NCBI GenBank assembly: GCA_030593665.1
Contig: JAUVGS010000051.1
Location: 1 to 9,012, forward strand
DNA from: Chitinivibrionales bacterium
GTDB lineage: Bacteria; Fibrobacterota; Chitinivibrionia; Chitinivibrionales; JANQEN01
Direction of reading: 5' to 3'
Length of the DNA: 9,012 nt
The notes below the pieces were generated by a model. The model did no database searches. It was not told the origin of the DNA and worked only from the letters and a program-made list of their open reading frames with translations. A program made the translations under genes and the position numbers. Shown here piece after piece: positions 1 through 6,291 of the stretch (within the stretch, counting starts at the first letter, position 1; each line of letters starts with the position of its first letter).

Positions 1-90
1 AGTGTTGCCCCGCCTGCTGAACATCATCGCAATTTACCATCGAAAATAAATTTCGTTGATCAGGAACCTGCGCACCAGGGAATTAATTAG
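1..90 (+). CDS. Possible C-terminal end of an upstream gene (partial)
   Basis: Reading from base 1, this frame is open for 29 codons to a TAG at 88-90, three bases before the carbamate kinase ATG. The tail is polar, with no recognisable motif, so no function can be given. The tight spacing would suit the previous gene of the same operon, and the putative ribosome binding site of the next gene (AGGGAA at 77-82) would lie inside it. A second frame (bases 2-49, 15 codons ending TAA) could equally be the true tail. The choice between them cannot be made without the sequence to the left. Confidence 0.35.
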   Translation, partial: SVAPPAEHHRNLPSKINFVDQEPAHQGIN

Positions 91-93
91 ACT

Positions 94-1008
94 ATGAAAA
101 GGAAAATGAAAACATTGATCATTGCATTCGGTGGAAATGCATTGATCAAAGATGGTCAGAAAGGGACAATTGAGGAGCAGTTTGAGAATCTGCGGATACC
201 CTTAAGCCAGATTGCACAGTTGTCAAGAAAGTATAAGATTATTATCACCCATGGCAATGCACCGCAGGTTGGACACCTGATGCTGCAGCAGCAGAATTCC
301 CGTTTGCCTAAACTGCCTTTGGAGATACTGGTCGCGGGAACTCAGGGGCAGATCGGGTATATGATAGAGCAGACGCTCGATAATGAGTTAATGAATATCG
401 GGATACAGGATCCATTTATTATCACAGTACTGACATACGTCAAAGTAGATAAAAATGATCCGGCGTTTAAAAATCCTACCAAACCGGTCGGCCCGGCATT
501 TAAACGGAGGAAGAAGGGGTTTAAACTAACTCTCAAAGGATGGCGCAAGGTTGTCCCTTCCCCGGATCCGGTTAAAATCATTGAATGGCGTGAAATTCAG
601 ACACTGATTGACAATAGATTTATCGTTATCGCCTGTGGTGGGGGCGGGATACCCGTTACTACGGAGCATAAACAATTTGAAGGTATTGAGGCGGTTATTG
701 ATAAGGATCTGGCCAGTGCGAAACTCGGTGAACAGATTGGCGCCGATCTCCTGGTCATTGCGACAGAGGTTGAAAAGGTCGCCATTAATTTTCTGCAGCC
801 GGATCAGCAATTGCTGGACAGGCTCACTGTTTCCGAAGCGAGAAAATACCTTGAAGAAGGGCATTTCCCTCCGGGTAGTATGGGGCCAAAAATTCAGGCT
901 GCCATTAACTTTGCAGAATCAGCTAAAAACCGAAAAACTATTATTACCTCTCTTGAGAAAATAGTGCAGGCGATTGACGGTAAGACCGGTACACAGGTAT
1001 ATACATAA
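94..1008 (+). CDS. arcC: Carbamate kinase
   Basis: Cytosolic kinase of the amino-acid-kinase fold. In catabolism it transfers phosphate from carbamoyl phosphate to ADP, giving ATP and carbamate, which decays to NH3 and CO2. The 304-residue length is normal for the family. Motifs in order: GGNAL at 13-17, THGNAPQVG at 52-60 (usually THGNGPQVG, so one Gly is Ala), TQGQIGYMI at 83-91, VDKNDPAFKNPTKPVGP at 118-134, GWRKVVPSP at 149-157, GGGGIPV at 182-188, GIEAVIDKDLAS at 197-208, and EEGHFPPGSMGPK at 254-266. The start at 94 has AGGGAA 11 nt upstream. The next Met, at 106, would have a purine-rich site only 3 nt away, so it is less likely, although homologues often begin near it. The gene is first in a cassette with a COG2403 NTPase and ornithine carbamoyltransferase, which points to the catabolic, ATP-making direction. 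Confidence 0.95.
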   Translation: MKRKMKTLIIAFGGNALIKDGQKGTIEEQFENLRIPLSQIAQLSRKYKIIITHGNAPQVGHLMLQQQNSRLPKLPLEILVAGTQGQIGYMIEQTLDNELMNIGIQDPFIITVLTYVKVDKNDPAFKNPTKPVGPAFKRRKKGFKLTLKGWRKVVPSPDPVKIIEWREIQTLIDNRFIVIACGGGGIPVTTEHKQFEGIEAVIDKDLASAKLGEQIGADLLVIATEVEKVAINFLQPDQQLLDRLTVSEARKYLEEGHFPPGSMGPKIQAAINFAESAKNRKTIITSLEKIVQAIDGKTGTQVYT

Positions 1009-1045
1009 TTGAATATCTTCATTTAACGTTAAGGAATAATGAACT

Positions 1046-2359
1046 ATGGAACGTAGAAAAGCTGTAATAATGGGAGCCGCAGGTCGAGATTTTCATAATT
1101 TCAATGTTTATTTCAGAGAAAATGAATTGTACGATGTGGTCGCGTTTACCGCCACACAGATACCGGACATTGATGGACGGCAGTATCCGCCGGAATTAAG
1201 CGGACGGTTATATCCCAATGGTATTCCGATTAAAGCCGAGTCAGAACTTGAGTTGATAATAAGAAACGAAAATATTAACGAGGTTTTTTTCAGTTACAGC
1301 GATGTTTCGCATTCCTATCTCATGCATTTCGCATCCCGGGTTATTGCCTGGGGAGCCGATTTTACGCTTCTTGGCGCAAACTCAACCATGATTAAAAGCA
1401 CCAAACCGGTGATATCGATATGTGCGGTAAGGACAGGGTGCGGGAAGAGTCAGACGTCGTTACGAATTGTTGAGATATTAAAAAATATGGGAAAACAGGT
1501 TGCCTCCATTCGACATCCCATGCCCTATGGCGATCTTGTCAAACAGAAGGTGCAGCGATTTGCCACATTGGAGGATCTAAAGACACATGAGTGCACTATA
1601 GAGGAGATGGAAGAGTATGAGCCGCATATTATGGTGGGCAGCGTTATTTATGCAGGCGTAGATTATGGCGCTATTCTTGAAGAAGCAGAAAAGGAAGCCG
1701 ATGTCATCATCTGGGATGGCGGCAATAATGATCTGCCGTTCTACAGACCTAATCTGGAGATTGTTGTGGTTGATCCCCACCGGGCAGGCCATGAGCTTGA
1801 GTATTATCCGGGTGAGGCAAACCTGCTCAGGGCTGACGTTATCATTATTAACAAGGTTGACTCTGCCGAACAGAAAAACATCGATACACTGAAAGCGACG
1901 ATTAAAAAGCATAATCCCACTGCTGTGGTGGTTGAGGCTAATTCTCCCATATCAGTTGACGATCCGGATATTATTAAGGGAAAACGGGTGCTGGTTGTTG
2001 AAGACGGCCCCACGCTTACCCATGGCGAGATGAAATATGGCGCGGGTATGATCGCGGCAAAGCAGTTTGGCGCCGCTGAAATTATCGATCCCCGCCCTTT
2101 TGTTTCAGGTACAATTGCCGACACCTTTGAAAAATATCCCTTTATCGGTACGCTGCTCCCGGCAATGGGGTATGGTGAAAAACAAATGAAAGACCTGGAA
2201 GAGGTCATCAATAAAACCGAATGTGACCTGGTAGTGGTCGGCACACCGATAGATCTCGGCAAACTGTTAACCATCAATAAACCGCACGTTCGTGTCCGGT
2301 ATCGGTTGGATGAAATCGGCTCGCCGAACCTTGAGGAACTGTTACAGCGTTTTAAATAA
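1046..2359 (+). CDS. COG2403-family P-loop NTPase (cyclic 2,3-diphosphoglycerate synthetase-like)
   Basis: A 437-residue soluble protein that I recognise as the COG2403 'predicted GTPase' family, often annotated as cyclic 2,3-diphosphoglycerate synthetase after the methanogen enzyme. Residues 1-120 form a Rossmann-like region beginning VIMGAAGRDFHNFN (7-20). A variant Walker A, VRTGCGKS, is at 128-135, where the usual first Gly/Ala is Val. A Walker B-like IIWDGGNND is at 221-229, and an NKVD guanine/nucleotide specificity-like motif is at 269-272. A conserved-looking EDGPTLTHGEMKYGAG is at 319-334. There is no signal peptide or membrane segment. The start is supported by TTAAGGA about 9 nt upstream; the ATG at 1039 is out of frame and soon stops. 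It lies 37 bp after carbamate kinase and just ahead of OTC. The family call is solid, but the substrate is not: the cyclic-DPG role is known for methanogens, and this setting suggests something tied to carbamoyl phosphate or ornithine metabolism. Confidence 0.85.
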   Translation: MERRKAVIMGAAGRDFHNFNVYFRENELYDVVAFTATQIPDIDGRQYPPELSGRLYPNGIPIKAESELELIIRNENINEVFFSYSDVSHSYLMHFASRVIAWGADFTLLGANSTMIKSTKPVISICAVRTGCGKSQTSLRIVEILKNMGKQVASIRHPMPYGDLVKQKVQRFATLEDLKTHECTIEEMEEYEPHIMVGSVIYAGVDYGAILEEAEKEADVIIWDGGNNDLPFYRPNLEIVVVDPHRAGHELEYYPGEANLLRADVIIINKVDSAEQKNIDTLKATIKKHNPTAVVVEANSPISVDDPDIIKGKRVLVVEDGPTLTHGEMKYGAGMIAAKQFGAAEIIDPRPFVSGTIADTFEKYPFIGTLLPAMGYGEKQMKDLEEVINKTECDLVVVGTPIDLGKLLTINKPHVRVRYRLDEIGSPNLEELLQRFK

Positions 2360-2364
2360 TTCGT

Positions 2365-2378
2365 AGCCGTTCACGGCT
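2365..2378 (+). promoter_or_regulatory. Small hairpin in the spacer before OTC
   Basis: AGCCG, loop TTCA, CGGCT: a perfect 5-bp stem six bases after the stop of the COG2403 gene. It is followed by TTAAAATTTG rather than a clean T run, so it is a poor intrinsic terminator. It could be a weak attenuator or an RNA-processing signal. Its sequence also pairs with a site further downstream (see the 2367-2424 entry). Confidence 0.35.
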
Positions 2379-2424
2379 TAAAATTTGGGGAAAATATGAA
2401 GGGTAACCCTGAACCTGTGAACGG
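2367..2424 (+). promoter_or_regulatory. Long-range inverted repeat in the OTC leader
   Basis: CCGTTCAC at 2367-2374 is exactly complementary to GTGAACGG at 2417-2424. Counting GG 2375-2376 against CT 2415-2416 (one G-U pair), the stem reaches 10 bp and encloses a 38-nt loop. It cannot form together with the short hairpin at 2365-2378, because both use the same bases. The alternative upstream ATG at 2396 lies in the loop, and the main OTC ribosome binding site lies 18 nt after the stem. Whether this folds or regulates anything is inference. Confidence 0.35.
2369..2390 (+). repeat. Dispersed spacer element, copy A
   Basis: GTTCACGGCTT (2369-2379), followed directly by AAATTTGGGG (2381-2390). 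The same two blocks, in the same order relative to the downstream gene, occur on the minus strand at 6210-6253. Copy A lacks the roughly 20 bases of GGAAATT-like sequence found between the blocks in copy B. Confidence 0.45.
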
Positions 2425-2441
2425 GTACAATAATTCATGCA

Positions 2442-2448
2442 AAGGGAG
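2442..2448 (+). promoter_or_regulatory. Ribosome binding site that sets the OTC start
   Basis: AAGGGAG, 7 nt before the ATG at 2456, is the best placed site in this leader. It favours 2456 over the in-frame ATG at 2396, which has only GGGGA 4 nt upstream. Confidence 0.75.
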
Positions 2449-2455
2449 AAACCAC

Positions 2456-3448
2456 ATGGCTATTAATTTATGGGGAAGAAGCTTTTTAACACTTAAAGTT
2501 TTTACACCGCAGGAGATTGAGTACCTCATTGACCTTGCCATAGCAGTAAAGAAAGAGAAAAAAGAAGGGGTTCGAAAAGAGCGACTTAAGGGGAAAAATA
2601 TTGCGCTTATTTTTGAAAAGCCCTCCACCCGTACCCGGTGCGCTTTTGTCGCCGCTGCTGTCGATGAAGGCGCTCACCCTGAATATCTCGGTAAAGGTGA
2701 TATTCAACTGGGAAAGAAGGAGACGGTCAAGGACACTGCACGGGTCCTTGGCAGGATGTTTGACGGGATTGAATTCAGAGGATTTAAACAGGATACGGTT
2801 GAGCAGCTTGCACAGTATTCCGGGGTGCCGGTATGGAACGGTTTGACCGATATCTATCATCCCACCCAGATACTTGCGGATTTCCAGACAGTTAAAGAGT
2901 ATCGCGGCAGCCTGCAGGGCATTAAGTTCGTGTATGTCGGTGACGGCAGGAATAATGTCGCCAATTCGCTCCTTATCGGCGGTGCGAAGATGGGTATGGA
3001 TATGCGGATTCTTTCACCCAAAGAGCTTTTTCCGGGCGATGAACTGGTCTCGTATTGTGAAACGGTTGCACAGGAAAATGGCGCAGTCATAACGGTTACC
3101 GATGACATCAACAGGGGTGTTGAAGCTGCTGATGTAATTTATGCTGATGTGTGGGTGTCAATGGGCGAAGAGGAGCAATTTGCTGAGCGGATACGCCTGC
3201 TGAAACCCTATCAGGTAAACAGAAGAATGCTGGATAAAACAACTGACACTGTTCTGTTCATGCATTGCCTGCCGGCGTTTCACAATAGCGATACTATCGT
3301 GGGCGAAGAGATTCGGAAGAAATTCGGTATTACTGAGATGGAAGTTACTGAAGAGGTGTTTGAGAGCAGCAATTCAGTGGTTTTTGATGAGGCGGAAAAC
3401 AGGGTACATACGATAAAAGCGGTGATGATTGCGACATTGGGCGGTTAG
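2456..3448 (+). CDS. arcB: Ornithine carbamoyltransferase, catabolic type
   Basis: Interconverts ornithine + carbamoyl phosphate and citrulline + phosphate in the cytosol. From the start at 2456 it has 330 residues, the family's normal length. Motifs: the carbamoyl-phosphate site STRTR at 57-61, [18 protein letters not shown] at 93-110, HPTQ at 135-138, the ornithine-binding loop DVWVSMGEE at 231-239, HCLPAFH at 270-276, and a C-terminal [20 protein letters not shown] (301-320) as in ArcB/E. coli-type enzymes. An in-frame ATG at 2396 would add 20 residues with no likeness to known OTC N-termini, but it has a weak GGGGA site, so a longer form cannot be excluded. Neighbouring carbamate kinase suggests the citrulline-degrading direction. 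ArgF (biosynthetic) is the alternative, since the sequence alone does not fix direction. No arginine deiminase is in the window. Confidence 0.95.
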   Translation: MAINLWGRSFLTLKVFTPQEIEYLIDLAIAVKKEKKEGVRKERLKGKNIALIFEKPSTRTRCAFVAAAVDEGAHPEYLGKGDIQLGKKETVKDTARVLGRMFDGIEFRGFKQDTVEQLAQYSGVPVWNGLTDIYHPTQILADFQTVKEYRGSLQGIKFVYVGDGRNNVANSLLIGGAKMGMDMRILSPKELFPGDELVSYCETVAQENGAVITVTDDINRGVEAADVIYADVWVSMGEEEQFAERIRLLKPYQVNRRMLDKTTDTVLFMHCLPAFHNSDTIVGEEIRKKFGITEMEVTEEVFESSNSVVFDEAENRVHTIKAVMIATLGG

Positions 3449-3638
3449 TTTGTAATTACTTATGTTCGTGGAATGTATGGAATACGTGAAGCGTAAAACG
3501 AACGATGAAATGCGCTTATCCTTTAATCACGATTACTTTTGAATTCCCACAAGATTGCGTTAGCTTCCAATTACACATGTATGAGTATAGTATCTGGAAT
3601 TATCGGGGAATGTCCGGTTGGAAAAAACCCTCATTTCC
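3449..3638. other. Convergent spacer without a gene
   Basis: These 190 bp separate the stops of OTC (plus) and the beta-gamma oxidoreductase gene (minus). I see no convincing gene or RNA. GTTCGT at 3464-3469 and ACGAAC at 3498-3503 form a 6-bp inverted repeat around a 28-nt loop, and TACG/CGTA (3483-3486, 3492-3495) nests inside it. GGTT/AACC at 3616-3629 brackets an A6 run (a T6 run on the minus strand), but the stem is only 4 bp. Scattered GGAAT words (3470-3474, 3479-3483, 3596-3600, 3606-3610) give a degenerate repeat look. A terminator is expected here, but none is clear. Confidence 0.4.
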
Positions 3639-4979
3639 TTATTCCATTATTCCAGCCATCAATTCTACACCTGCTTTAACAGCCTCTCTGTTAGTTTTGG
3701 CAATACCCGCTTTTTGAAACGTTGCTATTGCAGTGGTAAATGCTTCCAGGGGAAACATGCCGCTGTATTTCAACAACGATGCTATCGCAATAATTGCAGC
3801 AGTCAGCCGGTTAATTTTTTTAGCGGTTTGCGTTATAGGCAGACGGATAATTTCCGCTTTGGTTTTGGGCAGTTTCAAAGATTCTTCTGTGAAAAGAATG
3901 CAGTTTTTCGAAAGTTTTTCGATTCGGTTCTTTATTCTTTTTATGCCATCATCAGAGAGTACCACAAAATAGTCCGGCGATTCAATAGCGGTATAATTTA
4001 TACGTTGGGGCGATACAATTATCTCGGCAATTGAGTGTCCGGTCATGACCGTTATGGGATAGTCGTCTTTTTGTGTTGCTTCGAGCCCGCTGAACATAGC
4101 CGCCTCTGCAAGCAGGGTTGCCGTTGATTTTATTTTCTGCCCTGCACCGCCGGCAATAACAATACCGGTCTGCCTGCTTATAGAGTGGGAATATTTTTTA
4201 GTAATCGGCGGGTTGTGTTTTCGTATGCCCCTACCTTTTTCATACACCTTTCTGTAATGAACGGTGTATTCGGGCCGGGGGTTATTTACTATAAGTCCCC
4301 GTTTGTACTTGTACTGTTTAAGAAGATCAAAGATATCCTTTTTTTTGAGTCTGTTCCGCGGTGAGTAGTAGGCAGTACATAATTCCCAGACATCAAGCAT
4401 TGCGAATCCGGGCTGCTGTATTGCCTGCGCTATTACATCAGGCAGTTCTTTGTCAAAAGCGGTGGCACGGTAGACCCATGCGGCACCGGCTGCTGCAACA
4501 GTACCGCATAAATTCATGGGGCCTTCGACATTACCCCAGGGTGTGGTTGAGGTAATGCCACCGGTTGGTGTGGTCACCGAATGCTGCCCGCCGGTCATGC
4601 CGTAATTGAAATTATTGCTGATGATAAGGGTGATGCCTATGTTACGCCGCGCCACATTAAGAAGGTGGGTTCCGCCAATACCGCATCCGCCGTCTCCCTG
4701 TAATACGATTACCGTTAACTCGGGGCGGGCAAGTTTCAGACCGCATCCATAGGTGATTGAACGACCGTGAAGCCCGTGAAATGCATTCGTAGTAAAATAT
4801 CTGTCCGCAAGGCCGATACAGCCGATGTCGGTGACAATAACGACATTCTTCGGGTCCGGTTGCAGCTTGACAAGTGCGTTGTTAAGAGCTTGTATCAGCA
4901 GACCGTGACCACAGCCGGGACAAAATGGCAGAGGGCCGATTTTATCGGTCATATAACCGGTATGTTTTTTTACGCTCAT
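3639..4979 (-). CDS. 2-oxoacid:ferredoxin oxidoreductase, fused beta-gamma subunit
   Basis: A 446-residue fusion. Residues 1-230 are the thiamine-diphosphate beta subunit. CPGCGHG at 20-26, C54 and C201 give four cysteines spaced as the [4Fe-4S] ligands of two-subunit 2-oxoacid oxidoreductases. GDGG at 95-98 and NN at 122-123, followed by YGMTGGQ at 126-132, form the TPP/Mg site. Residues about 270-446 are a gamma-type domain: GGAGQ at 277-281, LLAEAAMFSGLEA at 289-301, AEIIVSP at 318-324, and a C-terminal alpha-helical part (391-440). Its usual RGG motif reads TGHS (313-316). The fused enzyme would decarboxylate a 2-oxoacid to acyl-CoA and reduce ferredoxin. The start has AAGGGGA 7 nt upstream and overlaps the alpha gene's stop (ATGA), so the two are translationally coupled. 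The substrate is unproven: 2-oxoglutarate, branched 2-oxoacids or 2-oxoadipate are all possible. No separate delta ferredoxin subunit is present. Confidence 0.9.
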   Translation of the reverse strand: MSVKKHTGYMTDKIGPLPFCPGCGHGLLIQALNNALVKLQPDPKNVVIVTDIGCIGLADRYFTTNAFHGLHGRSITYGCGLKLARPELTVIVLQGDGGCGIGGTHLLNVARRNIGITLIISNNFNYGMTGGQHSVTTPTGGITSTTPWGNVEGPMNLCGTVAAAGAAWVYRATAFDKELPDVIAQAIQQPGFAMLDVWELCTAYYSPRNRLKKKDIFDLLKQYKYKRGLIVNNPRPEYTVHYRKVYEKGRGIRKHNPPITKKYSHSISRQTGIVIAGGAGQKIKSTATLLAEAAMFSGLEATQKDDYPITVMTGHSIAEIIVSPQRINYTAIESPDYFVVLSDDGIKRIKNRIEKLSKNCILFTEESLKLPKTKAEIIRLPITQTAKKINRLTAAIIAIASLLKYSGMFPLEAFTTAIATFQKAGIAKTNREAVKAGVELMAGIME

Positions 4980-6100
4980 TCCAGTTTCCCCTTTTGCAGG
5001 ATCATTGCAGGGGAGATCAGGGTCGTATCCATCTTGTTTACCCCAACAACCTCGACAGTGCCGCGTGCCAACCGTTCAATCTCCAGTGAGTACTGTCCCA
5101 TGTTCATTTCAGGTACAATTACTTTTTTAACGTTCTTTATTGCAGAGCGTATGATTTTTTGGGGGACCGGAAAAAGTGTCTGGAGTACCAATGAGGAAAC
5201 CTTTATTCCCCTGGAACGGGCCTCTTGTACGGCAACCGCTGCGGATCGTGAGGTTATTCCATAGCTGATAATCAGCGTTTCTGCTCCTTTCTGAAAATCC
5301 TTTTTAACCAGAGCTATATCATTCGCAGCATCATCAATTTTAGCGGAGTAGTGATCGATCATCTCCTGAATCACGGCTGGATCGGTAGTGAGATAAGCGG
5401 TTTTATCATGCGTTGAGGTTGTATACCGTGCGATATATTTCCCGCCAAAATCCGATATGGGCGGCACATCGGAAGGCTTGCCGAAGTAATGAGGCACGTA
5501 TTCTTTTTGGGAAGTTACCCGCTTGCGTGTACTAAGCGGCGGCAGTTCTATCGCGTTGAGATCAACCGATTCTTTTGTAACGCCGATTTCCTTATTTGTC
5601 AGGACAAAGACCGGAGTCCGGTACTGTTCGGCAAAATTGAAAGCCCTGTAGGTAAGCTCATACGCTTCACCAACGGTGGCAGGACTCAGGGCAATCACCG
5701 GGAGGCCGCCGGAAGTTACCCAGCGGGTGAACTGTATATCTCCCTCCGCACCTTTGGTGGCGGATCCGGTTGCCGGACCCTGGCGCTGGACATTAACAAT
5801 AACCATCGGGGTTTCACCCATGATTGCCAGGCCGATATTCTCACTGTAGAGACTTAAGCCGGGTCCGCTGGTTGGCGTTAGTACTTTTCTTCCGGCCATG
5901 GCAGCACCGATGCAGAAGCCGATAGAGGCGATTTCATCCTCTGCCTGAATGGCAGTTCCACCATTCTGCGGCACCCATTCCAGCATATAGTGTAGAATAG
6001 AGGAGGAGGGTGTGATAGGGTAGCCGGCAAAAAAGTTGCATTTTGCCTTTATCGCAGCCCTGGCAATGGCTTCGTTTCCTTCAATAAATTCTCGGCTCAT
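4976..6100 (-). CDS. 2-oxoacid:ferredoxin oxidoreductase, alpha subunit
   Basis: A 374-residue subunit of the KorA/VorB type, partner of the fused beta-gamma protein encoded just downstream. GNEAIARAAIKAKCNFFAGY precedes the substrate-binding YPITPSS motif at 27-33. QAEDEIASIG follows at 52-61, then TPTSGPG at 75-81 and QRQGPATGSATKGAEGD at 105-121, where classical KorA proteins read GGPSTG. A C-terminal domain with EMNMGQYSLEIERL at 331-344 completes it. Unlike the gamma-alpha fusions of Sulfolobus or mycobacteria, it carries no gamma domain. The start is firm: an in-frame TGA lies at 6119-6121 with no ATG, GTG or TTG between. There is no Shine-Dalgarno before this ATG, unlike all other full genes here. 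Instead the stop of a 26-codon ORF overlaps it as ATGA. Lysine-degradation genes lie upstream, which suggests 2-oxoadipate as a possible substrate. Confidence 0.93.
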   Translation of the reverse strand: MSREFIEGNEAIARAAIKAKCNFFAGYPITPSSSILHYMLEWVPQNGGTAIQAEDEIASIGFCIGAAMAGRKVLTPTSGPGLSLYSENIGLAIMGETPMVIVNVQRQGPATGSATKGAEGDIQFTRWVTSGGLPVIALSPATVGEAYELTYRAFNFAEQYRTPVFVLTNKEIGVTKESVDLNAIELPPLSTRKRVTSQKEYVPHYFGKPSDVPPISDFGGKYIARYTTSTHDKTAYLTTDPAVIQEMIDHYSAKIDDAANDIALVKKDFQKGAETLIISYGITSRSAAVAVQEARSRGIKVSSLVLQTLFPVPQKIIRSAIKNVKKVIVPEMNMGQYSLEIERLARGTVEVVGVNKMDTTLISPAMILQKGKLE

Positions 6101-6177
6101 ACGATTATCTGTAAGCGTTCACCAAACGCTAAAACTTTATTTTTGAAATCAGGTATCCGTATACTGTTAATAAACAT
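6097..6177 (-). CDS. Candidate 26-residue leader peptide coupled to the alpha-subunit gene
   Basis: This short ORF starts at ATG 6175-6177 directly after an in-frame TGA (6178-6180). AGAGGGG (6186-6192) sits 8 nt upstream, among the best ribosome binding sites in the window. It encodes a basic, partly hydrophobic 26-mer beginning MFINSIRIPDF and ending LQIIV, with no cysteines and no family I know. Its TGA overlaps the ATG of the alpha subunit (ATGA), which lacks its own site. It may exist to bring ribosomes to that gene, or be a regulatory leader or a real small protein. The coding claim rests on signals only; codon evidence at this length is weak. Confidence 0.55.
   Translation of the reverse strand: MFINSIRIPDFKNKVLAFGERLQIIV
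6114..6130 (-). promoter_or_regulatory. Inverted repeat inside the leader ORF
   Basis: AGCGTT, a 5-nt loop and AACGCT form a perfect 6-bp stem ending 13 bases before the alpha-subunit ATG, within the 26-codon ORF. No T run follows on either strand, so it is not a terminator. A translating ribosome would open it, so it could make alpha-subunit expression depend on reading of the leader. It could also be chance. Confidence 0.35.
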
Positions 6178-6185
6178 TCAATTTA

Positions 6186-6192
6186 CCCCTCT
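6186..6192 (-). promoter_or_regulatory. Ribosome binding site of the leader ORF
   Basis: AGAGGGG on the minus strand, 8 nt from the ATG at 6177. It is too far (about 85 nt) from the alpha-subunit ATG to serve it directly. Confidence 0.6.
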
Positions 6193-6209
6193 ATATACGA
6201 GTTTTATTT

Positions 6210-6253
6210 CCCCCAAATTTCTAATTTCCAATTCCCTATTTCAAGCCGTGAAC
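6210..6253 (-). repeat. Dispersed spacer element, copy B
   Basis: Read on the minus strand, GTTCACGGCTT (6253-6243) is followed by a stretch with GGAATT and GGAAATTAG units and then AAATTTGGGGG (6220-6210). The outer blocks match copy A in the OTC leader. The inner part looks like short degenerate tandem GGAAATT units. It lies in the 191-bp spacer between SDH and the oxidoreductase genes, 5' of the leader ORF. Confidence 0.45.
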
Positions 6254-6291
6254 AGCAACAATTATTAAAATACATGATGTGAAGGTATACA

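Noticed and set aside
106..1008. Shorter carbamate kinase starting at the second Met (106)
   Set aside because: It is attractive by homology, but the only purine-rich site is 3 nt away. The start at 94 has AGGGAA at 11 nt.
1804..2277. Long antisense ORF (157 codons) inside the COG2403 gene
   Set aside because: It lies fully opposite a well-supported gene, has a low-complexity Ser/Thr/Pro-rich composition and no start signal; it is a shadow of codon bias. The same applies to other overlapping open frames in the window.
3464..3503. Inverted repeat GTTCGT/ACGAAC as terminator or recombination site
   Set aside because: The stem is only 6 bp with a 28-nt loop and no T run follows, so it is kept only as a note on the spacer.
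3505..3717. A 70-codon plus-strand ORF across the convergent spacer and the end of the beta-gamma gene
   Set aside because: It has no good ribosome binding site, no recognisable motif, and its second half is antisense to a firmly identified gene.
3639..4979. A frameshift or read-through joining separate beta and gamma genes
   Set aside because: The frame is open throughout with no internal stop, and both halves are in one continuous frame with a plausible linker, so a true fusion is the simpler reading.
6101..6291. Possible internal promoter ahead of the oxidoreductase genes (TTGAAT with ATACCT-like bases, minus strand)
   Set aside because: The -10 match is poor and several other AT-rich pairs fit equally well, so no promoter can be assigned.
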